64,000 bases of DNA from Gemmatimonadota bacterium (lineage in GTDB: Bacteria > Gemmatimonadota > Gemmatimonadetes > Gemmatimonadales > GWC2-71-9), in NCBI GenBank assembly GCA_027294455.1, contig JAPULZ010000171.1:1-64000 (forward strand), in the 5' to 3' direction. Positions within the stretch are counted from its first letter, which is position 1. Each line of letters begins with the position of its first letter. Below, one piece after another: positions 8,847-16,676 of the stretch. A program made the translations under genes and the position numbers. Below the pieces are notes generated by a model that saw only the letters and a program-made list of their open reading frames with translations, had not been told where the DNA came from and did no database searches.

Positions 8847-9575
8847 TCAGATTCGCACCTGTCGCTCCGCGTACTGCGGAACGATGTCGAACTTGTCGAC
8901 CTCGGTCGCGGCGGCCACGTCGGCCCCGAGCCCGAGCTCCTTCAGACGTCGTGCGGCCACACTGGCACCCACGGCCCCTTTCCATCTGTCGCCGTACCGG
9001 CGTACGAGCTGCTGCGCGGCGATGGCGGCATCGTCGAGCTCGACGCCCTTGGCCCGGCTCGGCAGGATCTCCCGGGCGAAGCGCCCGGCGACATACGCAT
9101 CCTCGAGGGCAAACCGACCTTCACGCCCGCTGCACAGAATGATCAGCTCTCCTTTGGCCTCGAGTGCCTCCCGGGCCCGCGCCGCGGCCGCGGAGAAGTT
9201 GGCCGGAGCCCCCACGAAGACCGGATCCCCGTGATCGGTAGCCAACAGGGCCGACGTGCCGTTGGTGGTCGTCATGACCAGCGTCATGCCGGCCACCTTC
9301 TCTGCCGTCATTTCCGTAGGAGAGTTCCCGCACGCAAACCCTTCGATGGGGCGATACCCCTGTTCGCCTGCCAGCAGCACATCGTCTCGTTCGAGGTTGT
9401 TGGCCAACCGAATGGCATCGTCGGCACCGCTCGCCGGCAACACGGCCTTGGCGCCGTTGCCCAGAGCCGTGACGATGGTCGTGGTCGCGCGTAGCACGTC
9501 GATCACCAACACCGGTCGCCCCTGGATGTCGTGAGCCGTCAACCCATACGGCGTGAAGTACACCGAGAGTTTCAC
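8847..9575 (-). CDS. comB: 2-phosphosulfolactate phosphatase (ComB family)
   Basis: ComB removes phosphate from 2-phosphosulfolactate, a step of coenzyme M synthesis in methanogens and of sulfolactate formation in some bacteria. The family core is clear: [15 protein letters not shown] near residue 25, [19 protein letters not shown], then [11 protein letters not shown] start the gene at GTG 9573-9575 (VKLSVYFTP, 242 residues), overlapping the accC stop by GTGA; the upstream part of the track ORF is the accC shadow. No comA, comC or other sulfonate gene is visible, so the pathway is open. The family call is firm; the in vivo substrate is inferred. Confidence 0.85.
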   Translation of the reverse strand: MKLSVYFTPYGLTAHDIQGRPVLVIDVLRATTTIVTALGNGAKAVLPASGADDAIRLANNLERDDVLLAGEQGYRPIEGFACGNSPTEMTAEKVAGMTLVMTTTNGTSALLATDHGDPVFVGAPANFSAAAARAREALEAKGELIILCSGREGRFALEDAYVAGRFAREILPSRAKGVELDDAAIAAQQLVRRYGDRWKGAVGASVAARRLKELGLGADVAAATEVDKFDIVPQYAERQVRI

Positions 9576-10930
9576 GGAGCAGCCGCCATGAGCGCCAGAT
9601 TGCGTTCCAGGAATTTGGTGTCGACGGACCCGGCGACGAAGTCCGGGTGGTCGATCACCGTCCGCAGGAACGGAATCGTCGTGGTGACGCCTTCGACGAT
9701 GAACGAGTCCAACGCCTGGCTCATGCGTCCCAACGCTTCCTCCCGCGTCAGGCCGTGCACGATCAACTTGGCGATCAAGGAGTCGTAGTGGGGCGGAATC
9801 ACACAACCCTGATAGATGTGCGTATCGACCCGCACGCCGGGGCCGCCCGGCGGATGGTACGCCGTGATGGTGCCCGGACACGGCTGGAAGTTGCGTTCGG
9901 GATCTTCAGCGTTCACGCGGCACTCGATCGTGTGGCCGCGGAGCTGGTTGCCGTGAAACTCGAAGCTGAGCGGATCGCCGCTCGCCGTGCGGATTTGTTC
10001 CTTGACCAGATCGAACCCAGTGGCCATTTCGGTCACCGGATGCTCGACCTGGATACGCGTGTTCATCTCCATGAAGTAGAACTTGCCGTCCGGCTCGAGC
10101 AGGAACTCGACGGTTCCGGCACCCACGTAGTTGATCCGGCTGGCCAGGCGCACCGCGGCGTCACCCATGCTCCGCCGCAGATCGTCATCGAGCCCGGGAC
10201 TCGGCGCCTCCTCGATCAGCTTCTGGTGACGCCGTTGCACGGAACAATCCCGCTCCCCGAGGTGCATGACGGAGCCGTGTTGGTCGCCCATGATCTGAAA
10301 TTCCACATGGCGCGGGTGGGCCAGATATTTCTCGACGTACACCTCGGCATTGCCGAACGCCGCCAACGCCTCGTTGCGGGCGAGCTGGAACGAATCGGCG
10401 AATGCCTCGGCATCGTCGGCCACGCGCATGCCCTTGCCCCCGCCACCAGCCGCCGCCTTGATGATCACGGGGAAGCCGATCTCCCGGGCGATCTGCAACG
10501 CGTTGTCGGCGCTGTCGATGGCGCCCGGCGATCCCGGCACCACCGGCACGTCCAACTCGATGGCGAGTTTCCGGGCAGCCGCCTTGTCACCCATGAGCCG
10601 GATCTGCTCCGCCGTGGGCCCGATGAACGTGATGTTCGACCCCACGCACGCCTCGGTAAACTCGGGGTTCTCGGCGAGGAAACCGTACCCTGGGTGGATG
10701 GCATCGGCTCCGGTGATTTCCGCGGCGGCGATGATGCGGGGAATCAGCAGGTAGGAGAGACGCCCCGGCGGCGGGCCGATACAGACATCGTCATCGGCGA
10801 AGCGGACGTGCAGGGATTCGCTGTCGGCTTCGCTGTACACCGCCACCGTCTCGATCCCGAGTTCGCGGCACGCACGGATGACCCGTAGAGCGATCTCTCC
10901 ACGGTTGGCGATGAGAACCTTCTTGAACAT
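9572..10930 (-). CDS. accC: Acetyl-CoA carboxylase, biotin carboxylase subunit
   Basis: Biotin carboxylase of 452 residues carboxylates the biotin on AccB with ATP and bicarbonate, the first half-reaction of malonyl-CoA formation. Visible hallmarks are the N-terminal [18 protein letters not shown], the glycine-rich ATP loop [13 protein letters not shown], the [20 protein letters not shown] segment and [14 protein letters not shown]. Length is normal. It lies 3 bp after pilT, so accB and accC are separated by the pilus gene. The GTGA overlap with comB suggests coupled translation. Confidence 0.96.
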   Translation of the reverse strand: MFKKVLIANRGEIALRVIRACRELGIETVAVYSEADSESLHVRFADDDVCIGPPPGRLSYLLIPRIIAAAEITGADAIHPGYGFLAENPEFTEACVGSNITFIGPTAEQIRLMGDKAAARKLAIELDVPVVPGSPGAIDSADNALQIAREIGFPVIIKAAAGGGGKGMRVADDAEAFADSFQLARNEALAAFGNAEVYVEKYLAHPRHVEFQIMGDQHGSVMHLGERDCSVQRRHQKLIEEAPSPGLDDDLRRSMGDAAVRLASRINYVGAGTVEFLLEPDGKFYFMEMNTRIQVEHPVTEMATGFDLVKEQIRTASGDPLSFEFHGNQLRGHTIECRVNAEDPERNFQPCPGTITAYHPPGGPGVRVDTHIYQGCVIPPHYDSLIAKLIVHGLTREEALGRMSQALDSFIVEGVTTTIPFLRTVIDHPDFVAGSVDTKFLERNLALMAAAP

Positions 10931-10933
10931 CGT

Positions 10934-12079
10934 CTAGCAGGAGATACCCCCCTGATCGCTCAAGCCTTCCGAAAACGTGCGATCAGAGGTTCCCTCGATT
11001 CCGCTCACGCGGAGCGCAAATTCGCTCGGGTTGGTCGAATAGAAAACGGCGTCCTCGTAACTCACGACGTCTTTCTTGTACCAGTCCATCAGGGACTGAT
11101 CAAAGGCCTGCATACCGTACTGGACCGTTCCTTCCTTGATCAAGCTCGGAATGTTCAGCGCCTTTTCCGAATCGCGGATGTTTTCTTTCACCGCCGCCGT
11201 GTTGATCAACACCTCGCAGGCCGGTACCCGGGTTCGACCGTCCTTCGTCGGCACCAACCGGAGCGAGATGACGGCGTTCAAACAGGTCGAGAGGAGGTTG
11301 CGCACGGCATCGTGCTCGTGCGGCGGGAAGAACGAAATGATGCGGTTGATGGTTTGCGTCGCGTCCGTGGTGTGCAGCGTCGAAAACACGAGGTGGCCGG
11401 TGTCCGCCGCCTTCATTGCGGTGTCGAGCGTGATCTTGTCCCGGACCTCACCGATCATGATCACGTCCGGATCCTGACGAAGCACGTGCCTGAGCGCTGA
11501 TTCGAAGGACAAGGTGTCGCTGCCCACTTCCCGCTGGGAGATCGTCGCCTTGGCATCCTTGTGAAGGAACTCGATGGGGTCTTCGATGCTGATGACGTTG
11601 CAGGCCTTTGTCCGATTGATGTGGTCGATCATGGACGCCAGGGCCGTCGATTTGCCCGACCCGGTAATTCCCGTCACCAATACCAACCCGCGCGGCTCCA
11701 ATGCGATCTTCCGCAACACCTTGGGGAGGTTCAACTCCTCCATCGATTTCACGTTGTAGGGGATCGCCCGAAACACGAACGACAATGTGCCGCGCTGCTG
11801 GAACACGTTGGTCCGGAACCGGCCGACACCGGGTACGCCGATGGCGAAATCCGATTCCTTCATCTCGGCAAACTCCTTGACCTGCCGTGGCGTCATGATC
11901 TGTTCCGCAAGCCCCTTGAGTTGGTCGGGTTTCAAGGGCGCCGTCGGCAGCTCGACGAGCTCGCCGCGAATCCGCAGCATCGGCGGCCGGCCCACCTTGA
12001 CGTGAAGGTCGGAACCTTCACGTTTGACCAACTCGGTGATGGCATGCTTGAAATCAAACGGCGTGTTTACATCAGCCAT
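10934..12079 (-). CDS. pilT: Type IV pilus retraction ATPase PilT-like
   Basis: A 381-residue PilT/VirB11-family hexameric ATPase that drives pilus depolymerisation and twitching. Walker A is GITGSGKST near residue 140, Walker B region DPDVIMIGEVRD near residue 206, and the His box STLHTTDA follows. The AVRNLL segment resembles the PilT AIRNLIRE motif but is not identical, so a PilU-like role cannot be excluded. The N-terminal PAS-like domain is present. Its first 8 bp overlap the accB stop and accC starts 3 bp after it, so it is embedded in the acetyl-CoA carboxylase genes. No other pilus gene is in the window. Confidence 0.92.
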   Translation of the reverse strand: MADVNTPFDFKHAITELVKREGSDLHVKVGRPPMLRIRGELVELPTAPLKPDQLKGLAEQIMTPRQVKEFAEMKESDFAIGVPGVGRFRTNVFQQRGTLSFVFRAIPYNVKSMEELNLPKVLRKIALEPRGLVLVTGITGSGKSTALASMIDHINRTKACNVISIEDPIEFLHKDAKATISQREVGSDTLSFESALRHVLRQDPDVIMIGEVRDKITLDTAMKAADTGHLVFSTLHTTDATQTINRIISFFPPHEHDAVRNLLSTCLNAVISLRLVPTKDGRTRVPACEVLINTAAVKENIRDSEKALNIPSLIKEGTVQYGMQAFDQSLMDWYKKDVVSYEDAVFYSTNPSEFALRVSGIEGTSDRTFSEGLSDQGGISC

Positions 12080-12542
12080 TGGGATCCACTAAGTAAAGGA
12101 CTTGTCCGAATTCGACGGGTTGTGCGTCTTCGACCAGCACCTTCGTGATGACACCCGACACTTCGGAATCCAGCGGGTTCATGATCTTCATCGCCTCAAT
12201 AATACACAAGGTCTTGCCGGGACTGACGCGACTTCCCTCGCGCACGTACGGTTCCGCGCCCGGCTCGGGTCGAGCGTAGTACGTCCCGACCATCGGCGAC
12301 TTGATCTCAAGGTACTCGCGTTCGGCCTCGTCGCCTCCCGCTGGCGCGTCGCCGTCGCTCTCCAAGGCCGGCGGTGCCGCGGGGGCGTTCCCCCCCGGTA
12401 CGGCGACCTGATATGTCACAGGACCGCCGCCACCACCCTTCGAGACCTTGATCGTCGTCGTCCACCTGCGCACTTCGATCGTGTCCGCATTGGAGCTGTT
12501 GAGCAGATCGAGCAACTCCCGGACGAACTTGAGATCGATCAT
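12072..12542 (-). CDS. accB: Acetyl-CoA carboxylase biotin carboxyl carrier protein
   Basis: AccB carries the biotin that shuttles carboxyl groups in malonyl-CoA synthesis. The 156-residue protein has the N-terminal helix MIDLKFVRELLDLLNSS, an Ala/Pro-rich linker near residues 50-75, and a C-terminal biotinyl domain with the EAMKIMN biotinylation site (the Lys is the attachment residue). The efp stop overlaps its start by ATGA, and it overlaps the pilT start by 8 bp. Normal length and motifs. Confidence 0.96.
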   Translation of the reverse strand: MIDLKFVRELLDLLNSSNADTIEVRRWTTTIKVSKGGGGGPVTYQVAVPGGNAPAAPPALESDGDAPAGGDEAEREYLEIKSPMVGTYYARPEPGAEPYVREGSRVSPGKTLCIIEAMKIMNPLDSEVSGVITKVLVEDAQPVEFGQVLYLVDPNG

Positions 12543-13099
12543 ACGCGAGTCAGGTACTTGTCCTCGCGGCGGTCCACTTTGAGAACGTCTCCCTGCTGCA
12601 CGAACAGGGGCACCTGGATGACCGCCCCGGTTTCCAGCTTGGCCGCTTTGGTAGCGCCCTGGGCCGTATCTCCGCGAACACCCGGCTCCGTCTCCACGAC
12701 CTCGAGCTCGACGAAATGGGGCAACTCGATCATGATGACCTTATCGTCATGGACAAGTCCATGACATTCCATCTCCTCTTTCAGGTACTTGAGCTGATCG
12801 TCGCCGATGAGCTCCGAGTTGATGGGAATGTCGTCATAGGTCTCTTGGTCCATGAAGTGATACAGCTGGCCGTCGCTGTAGGAATACTGAACGGATCGGC
12901 GCTCGAGTCGCACCTCGTCGATGCGTTCGCCGGCGTTCCAGGTCCTGTCGGTCACCGCGCCGGTCAGCACGTTCTTCAGCTTGGTGCGTACGAACGCCCC
13001 ACCCTTGCCGGGCTTCACGTGCTGAAAATAGGTGATCTGAAACAACTGGCCGTCGATCTTGAGCACCATGCCGTTTCGGAAATCTGCCGTACTCGCCAT
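12539..13099 (-). CDS. efp: Translation elongation factor P
   Basis: EF-P relieves ribosome stalling at polyproline. The 186-residue protein has the three beta-barrel layout: an N-terminal KOW-like domain whose loop PGKGGAFVRTK holds the conserved Lys that can be modified, a middle OB domain, and a C-terminal OB domain ending YLTRV. Its ATGA overlap with accB places it as first of efp-accB, a frequent bacterial pair. No EpmA or EarP gene is in view, so I cannot tell how the Lys/Arg position is modified. Confidence 0.96.
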   Translation of the reverse strand: MASTADFRNGMVLKIDGQLFQITYFQHVKPGKGGAFVRTKLKNVLTGAVTDRTWNAGERIDEVRLERRSVQYSYSDGQLYHFMDQETYDDIPINSELIGDDQLKYLKEEMECHGLVHDDKVIMIELPHFVELEVVETEPGVRGDTAQGATKAAKLETGAVIQVPLFVQQGDVLKVDRREDKYLTRV

Positions 13100-13147
13100 C
13101 CCGCTATCGCAATCCGTCTTTAAAGAATCGTTGGAACCATCACCGGG

Positions 13148-14242
13148 CTATACCAATTCCCGTAGCTCGGTGTCGCCGTCCGACAGGAGCGTGGCGCCGT
13201 CGGCGGTGACATGAACATCGTCCTCGATCCGCACGCCGCCCCAACCCGGCAAGTAGATCCCGGGCTCGACCGTGACGACCGCGTCCGCCGGGATCTCCTT
13301 CTCGTTGGCCCGGCCGAGGCTCGGCCCCTCGTGCACTTCGAGGCCCAGGCCGTGTCCCAACGAATGCCCGAACTGATCTCCAAACCCGCGGGCCTCGATG
13401 ATCGAGCGAGCGAGGGCATCGGCATCCCGGCCGGTCATGCCGGCCCGCACGTGTTGCACCGCCCGACCCTGCGCCTCCCGAACGAGCTCGTACATGCTCC
13501 GCTGCCGCTCGTCGGCCGCGCGGCCAACCACCACCGTCCGCGTAACGTCCGCGCAGTATCCATCCACCTGGGCCCCAAAGTCAAGCAGGAGCCAATCGCC
13601 GGATTCGACGATCCGTTCGGTGGTGCCGGCGTGCGGCAACGCGCTCCGCGGCCCGGAGGCCACGATGGTGGGAAACGGGTGCCACTCACTCCCCCGTACC
13701 CGCAGCTCGTGCTCCAGGGTCGCCGCCACATCCAGTTCCCGCTGGCCCACCCGGACCGTCTCCAGCGCCGCCTGCAGCGCCTCGCACGCGAGGCGCGCCG
13801 CCTCGGCGATGGACGCGATCTCCTCGGCGTCTTTTTGGCTTCTCAGGGCCTCGACGAGGTCGGTCGTCGGACGGGCCTCGATACCATTGCCGTTCTCGGC
13901 CAACCGGCGCTCCGCCGCAGCCGACAGCGTCTCGGCCTCGTAGCCGACCGCCACCACCCTCCGCATCTCCGACAGCGTGCGGATCGCCTTCGCCCACAGC
14001 TCACGCTCGACGATCTCCACCCGCGCAAGACTCCCAACTTCCTCGGCCGCCTGCTCCCGATAGCGGAAGTCGGAGTAGAGCACGAGTTCCCGCTCCCCGA
14101 CCACGACCAGCGCAGACGTCCCGGTGAACCCCGTCAGGTAGCGAACGTTGGGGAGATGGGAAACGATGAGCGCGTCGAGCTCCCGCTCCCCCAACGCGGC
14201 GCGCAGCCGATCCAGCCGCGCTTCCCGCCGATCACCGCTCAC
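13148..14242 (-). CDS. M24 family Xaa-Pro aminopeptidase/dipeptidase
   Basis: A 364-residue M24B metallopeptidase that releases the residue before proline from peptides. The N-terminal creatinase-like domain (SHLPNVRYLTGFTG) leads to the pita-bread catalytic domain. The five metal ligands can be placed in LLDFGAQVDGYCADVTR (two Asp), GHSLGHGLGLEVHEGP (His), TVEPGIY (Glu) and GVRIEDDV (Glu). It sits between aroQ and efp; M24 peptidase next to efp is a common arrangement. PepQ or PepP type cannot be separated by eye. Confidence 0.92.
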   Translation of the reverse strand: MSGDRREARLDRLRAALGERELDALIVSHLPNVRYLTGFTGTSALVVVGERELVLYSDFRYREQAAEEVGSLARVEIVERELWAKAIRTLSEMRRVVAVGYEAETLSAAAERRLAENGNGIEARPTTDLVEALRSQKDAEEIASIAEAARLACEALQAALETVRVGQRELDVAATLEHELRVRGSEWHPFPTIVASGPRSALPHAGTTERIVESGDWLLLDFGAQVDGYCADVTRTVVVGRAADERQRSMYELVREAQGRAVQHVRAGMTGRDADALARSIIEARGFGDQFGHSLGHGLGLEVHEGPSLGRANEKEIPADAVVTVEPGIYLPGWGGVRIEDDVHVTADGATLLSDGDTELRELV

Positions 14243-14675
14243 GCGATTTTAGATGAGCGACCAACGCGTCGAACGCCAAAAGGTACCCCAGTCCACCAAA
14301 TCCTGCGACAACCCCCACGGCGATATCGGCAAGGCGCGAATGTCGCCGTTCCGCCTCGCGGGCGAAGATGTTGGAGAGATGGACTTCGACGAAGGGGATA
14401 CGCACCGCCAGAAACGCGTCGCGGATGGCCAGGGAGGTATGGGTAAACGCCGCCGCGTTCACGAGAGCTCCGTCGGCCTCGCCTCGCAGGGCTTGCACGA
14501 CGTCGACGAACTCCCCCTCCCCATTGGTTTGGTGCCACGCCACCGCCACTCCCTCGATGTCCGCCTTCGCGCGAACCGCCTTCTCGATGTCGTCGAGGGA
14601 GTCCGTCCCATACACTTCGGGCTCCCGGGCCCCCAGCAGGTTGAGGTTGGGCCCGTTCAAGACCGCGATGTGCAC
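14232..14675 (-). CDS. aroQ: Type II 3-dehydroquinate dehydratase
   Basis: AroQ converts 3-dehydroquinate to 3-dehydroshikimate in aromatic amino acid synthesis. The 147-residue protein has the type II signature HIAVLNGPNLNLLGAREPEVYG with the catalytic Tyr, then VNAAAFTHTSLAIRDA and EVHLSNIFARE. It starts with GTG sharing one base with the stop of the TPR gene (TAGTG), so it is probably translationally coupled to it. It overlaps the downstream peptidase gene by 11 bp. Length is typical. Confidence 0.95.
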   Translation of the reverse strand: MHIAVLNGPNLNLLGAREPEVYGTDSLDDIEKAVRAKADIEGVAVAWHQTNGEGEFVDVVQALRGEADGALVNAAAFTHTSLAIRDAFLAVRIPFVEVHLSNIFAREAERRHSRLADIAVGVVAGFGGLGYLLAFDALVAHLKSRER

Positions 14676-16531
14676 TACGACTTGAGGCCCTTGAGCCAGT
14701 GCTTGAAGTCGCCTTCCCCCCGGGATTCGGCCCCGTGTTGGCCACCGCCTGAGGGATTCGGCTCGGATTTCCCTTCGTCGAAGAAATTTTCGAACGACAT
14801 GCCGCCCGGCTGCCGGGGGGCCGGCGATGAAGAGCCGGCGTCGCCGAACGCTGCCGCCGGTGGATTGCCGCCGCTGCCCGCCGGGACGCCATCGCCCGCA
14901 GGCGGGGTCGCGCTCTCCAGCGGAGTTCCACTCGACGGCCCGGCATGTCCTTCGGCTAACAACTGGGCGAAAAACTCTCGGGTGGACCGGCCACCGGTTT
15001 GGCCCGCATGAAACGAGGGCCTGGCAGGAACCTCCGCCGCCGCGGGCATCGCCGGTGACTCAGGGGGCTGCGGCTGCGGCCCCTCGGCCAGCTCGGCGAG
15101 CCGCGCCTTGAGCCCCGCGTCGTCCGGCCGCTGGGCGAGCAGCTGGCGATAGACGCGGCGGGCTTCCTCGAGCAATCCTTGGCGCACGTACACCTCGGCC
15201 ATGGTCTCGGTGACCACCGGCTCGGGTTCGGACACCACCGGGCGCTCGGCCGGCCGGTCCGGAACACTGGTTACCGCCGGCGCCTCCGTCTCGAGCTCGC
15301 CGACCCCATCGCCCAGCTCAGCGGCATGGTCGAAGCCCTCCGCCGTGCCTGCCGCCTGCAGCTCGATGGGCTCATCCTGCTCGACCGTGGCCCCGACCAC
15401 CCCCGCCTCGGTGGCGTCCTCACCCATCCTCGATTCCAGGCTGCTCAAGTGGTCGACCTCCTCCGAGCCCCGGGCCTCGCCGAGCTCGACGGAGCCCGGC
15501 CGTTCCACCTCGGCCCCCACCACGCCCTCACGGTACGATCCCGGGACCAGCTCCACCGGCTGGTCTTTTTGGACGGCGGCCCCGATGACGCCGGGCGAGG
15601 ACTCTCGGGACGCGGCCGTGGGCGGGACGATCGATGGCTCGACATCGGCGATGACCGCGGGCTCCGACGGAGCGCCCAGCTGGGCATCGGGCTCGAACGG
15701 CAGGCGCTCGAGTACCTCGACCTCATCCGATGCCGCCGGCGGGCCCGAATCAGGCACGGGCGCCGCCGCCGGTTGGCTCGTTTCCCGGACCCGGATCGGA
15801 TCCGGTGGGGCCATGGCGTCGGGCGGAGAGGTGGTCAGGGAGGCGGGACCCATGGTCTCATACTCTGACGGGACATCCGTCGCGCCCTCGAGGGAGAGCT
15901 CGCCGATGCGGGTCGGATCCTGGACCGGGGATGCCTCGGCCACATCGTCCGGGGTGGCATCCACATCGTCCGGGGTGGCATCCACCTCGGCCAGTGCCGC
16001 TTCCACCGGTCCCGGCGCGGGCTCCGGGAGCGCCTCCGCCACGTCTGCCGGCGCCGCCGGTTCGACGGACGGGGCCTCGGGCGTCGCTGGGTCGGCCGCT
16101 GCGACTTCTTCGGGCGCCTCGGCCGCATCCTCAGCTCCCTCGATGCGTTCCAGCATCTCCCGCGCGGCGTCGTTCATGGGATCGACTTCCAGCAGGCGCG
16201 CAAGCCATTGGCAGGACTCGGATGGTGTTTCGCTCCGCTCCGCAATGTCCGCCAGACCCTTCAGGGCGATCACGTTCTCCGAATCCAGCTCCAGCACCTT
16301 GCCCAGGACCTCGTGGGCCAAGGGGTCGTCCCCATGGTCCTGAAGGCAACGGGCGTGCACGATATGGCCGCTCACGTAGTTGGCACGCTCTTCCAGCCCT
16401 TTGCGTACTATGTCCAGGGCATGTTCGATTTCACCGGCCCGGCGGTACTCCTCGGCCAAGGCGGCGAACCATTGGGAAGGTTTTTCTTCGTACCTGCGTT
16501 TGAGCTTCTCGATTTCGCTCTGATAAGCCAT
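14675..16531 (-). CDS. Large TPR protein with long acidic Pro/Ala/Glu-rich linker
   Basis: The 618-residue protein starts with TPR helices (residues about 1-130), including WFAALAEEYRRAGEIEHALDI and LELDSENVIALKGLADIAE. A region of about 290 low-complexity residues rich in Ala, Pro, Glu, Asp and Val follows. A second TPR pair near residue 440 (MAEVYVRQGLLEEARRVYRQ) and a short basic tail DFKHWLKGLKS complete it. There is no signal peptide, so it is probably a cytoplasmic scaffold. It resembles the TPR protein at 20132 in architecture. Function is unknown. It is divergent from ppiD and leads the aroQ-efp-accB gene run. Confidence 0.8.
   Translation of the reverse strand: MAYQSEIEKLKRRYEEKPSQWFAALAEEYRRAGEIEHALDIVRKGLEERANYVSGHIVHARCLQDHGDDPLAHEVLGKVLELDSENVIALKGLADIAERSETPSESCQWLARLLEVDPMNDAAREMLERIEGAEDAAEAPEEVAAADPATPEAPSVEPAAPADVAEALPEPAPGPVEAALAEVDATPDDVDATPDDVAEASPVQDPTRIGELSLEGATDVPSEYETMGPASLTTSPPDAMAPPDPIRVRETSQPAAAPVPDSGPPAASDEVEVLERLPFEPDAQLGAPSEPAVIADVEPSIVPPTAASRESSPGVIGAAVQKDQPVELVPGSYREGVVGAEVERPGSVELGEARGSEEVDHLSSLESRMGEDATEAGVVGATVEQDEPIELQAAGTAEGFDHAAELGDGVGELETEAPAVTSVPDRPAERPVVSEPEPVVTETMAEVYVRQGLLEEARRVYRQLLAQRPDDAGLKARLAELAEGPQPQPPESPAMPAAAEVPARPSFHAGQTGGRSTREFFAQLLAEGHAGPSSGTPLESATPPAGDGVPAGSGGNPPAAAFGDAGSSSPAPRQPGGMSFENFFDEGKSEPNPSGGGQHGAESRGEGDFKHWLKGLKS
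15941..15985. repeat. 21-bp perfect tandem duplication inside the TPR gene
   Basis: Two identical 21-bp units (15941-15961 and 15962-15982) lie head to tail in the linker-coding part of the TPR gene, followed by 3 further matching bases. They encode a repeated seven-residue Asp-Val-Asp-Ala-Thr-Pro-Asp-type unit. Copy number could vary by slippage without a frameshift because the unit length is a multiple of three. Confidence 0.85.
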
Positions 16532-16569
16532 GGGCGAGGGGCATCCTCGGAGTCATCTACGGGGAGTCC

Positions 16570-16637
16570 AAATTAGTCAGCTCGGGTGATTTCTGCAACC
16601 AAGTCGGGTTGAGTTTTCGTGTTGTCACACTTAGACT
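16570..16637. promoter_or_regulatory. Divergent promoter region between the TPR gene and ppiD
   Basis: The 145-bp gap holds candidate sigma-70-type promoters in both directions. For ppiD (plus strand) I see TTGAGT at 16609-16614, a 17-bp spacer, and TAGACT at 16632-16637, giving a leader of about 33 nt. For the minus-strand TPR gene I see TTGCAG (plus 16593-16598) and TAATTT (plus 16570-16575), again 17 bp apart, but each hexamer matches only about half of consensus. The ppiD promoter is the more credible one. Confidence 0.45.
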
Positions 16638-16676
16638 TAGGCCCCTTCTACCTCCTGAAACGGGCGGTGTCGAATC

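Noticed and set aside
6155-9142. 995-residue plus-strand ORF opposite ftsK
   Set aside because: Antisense shadow of a GC-rich gene; the product is Arg/His/Pro-rich with no domain, and ftsK on the other strand is certain.
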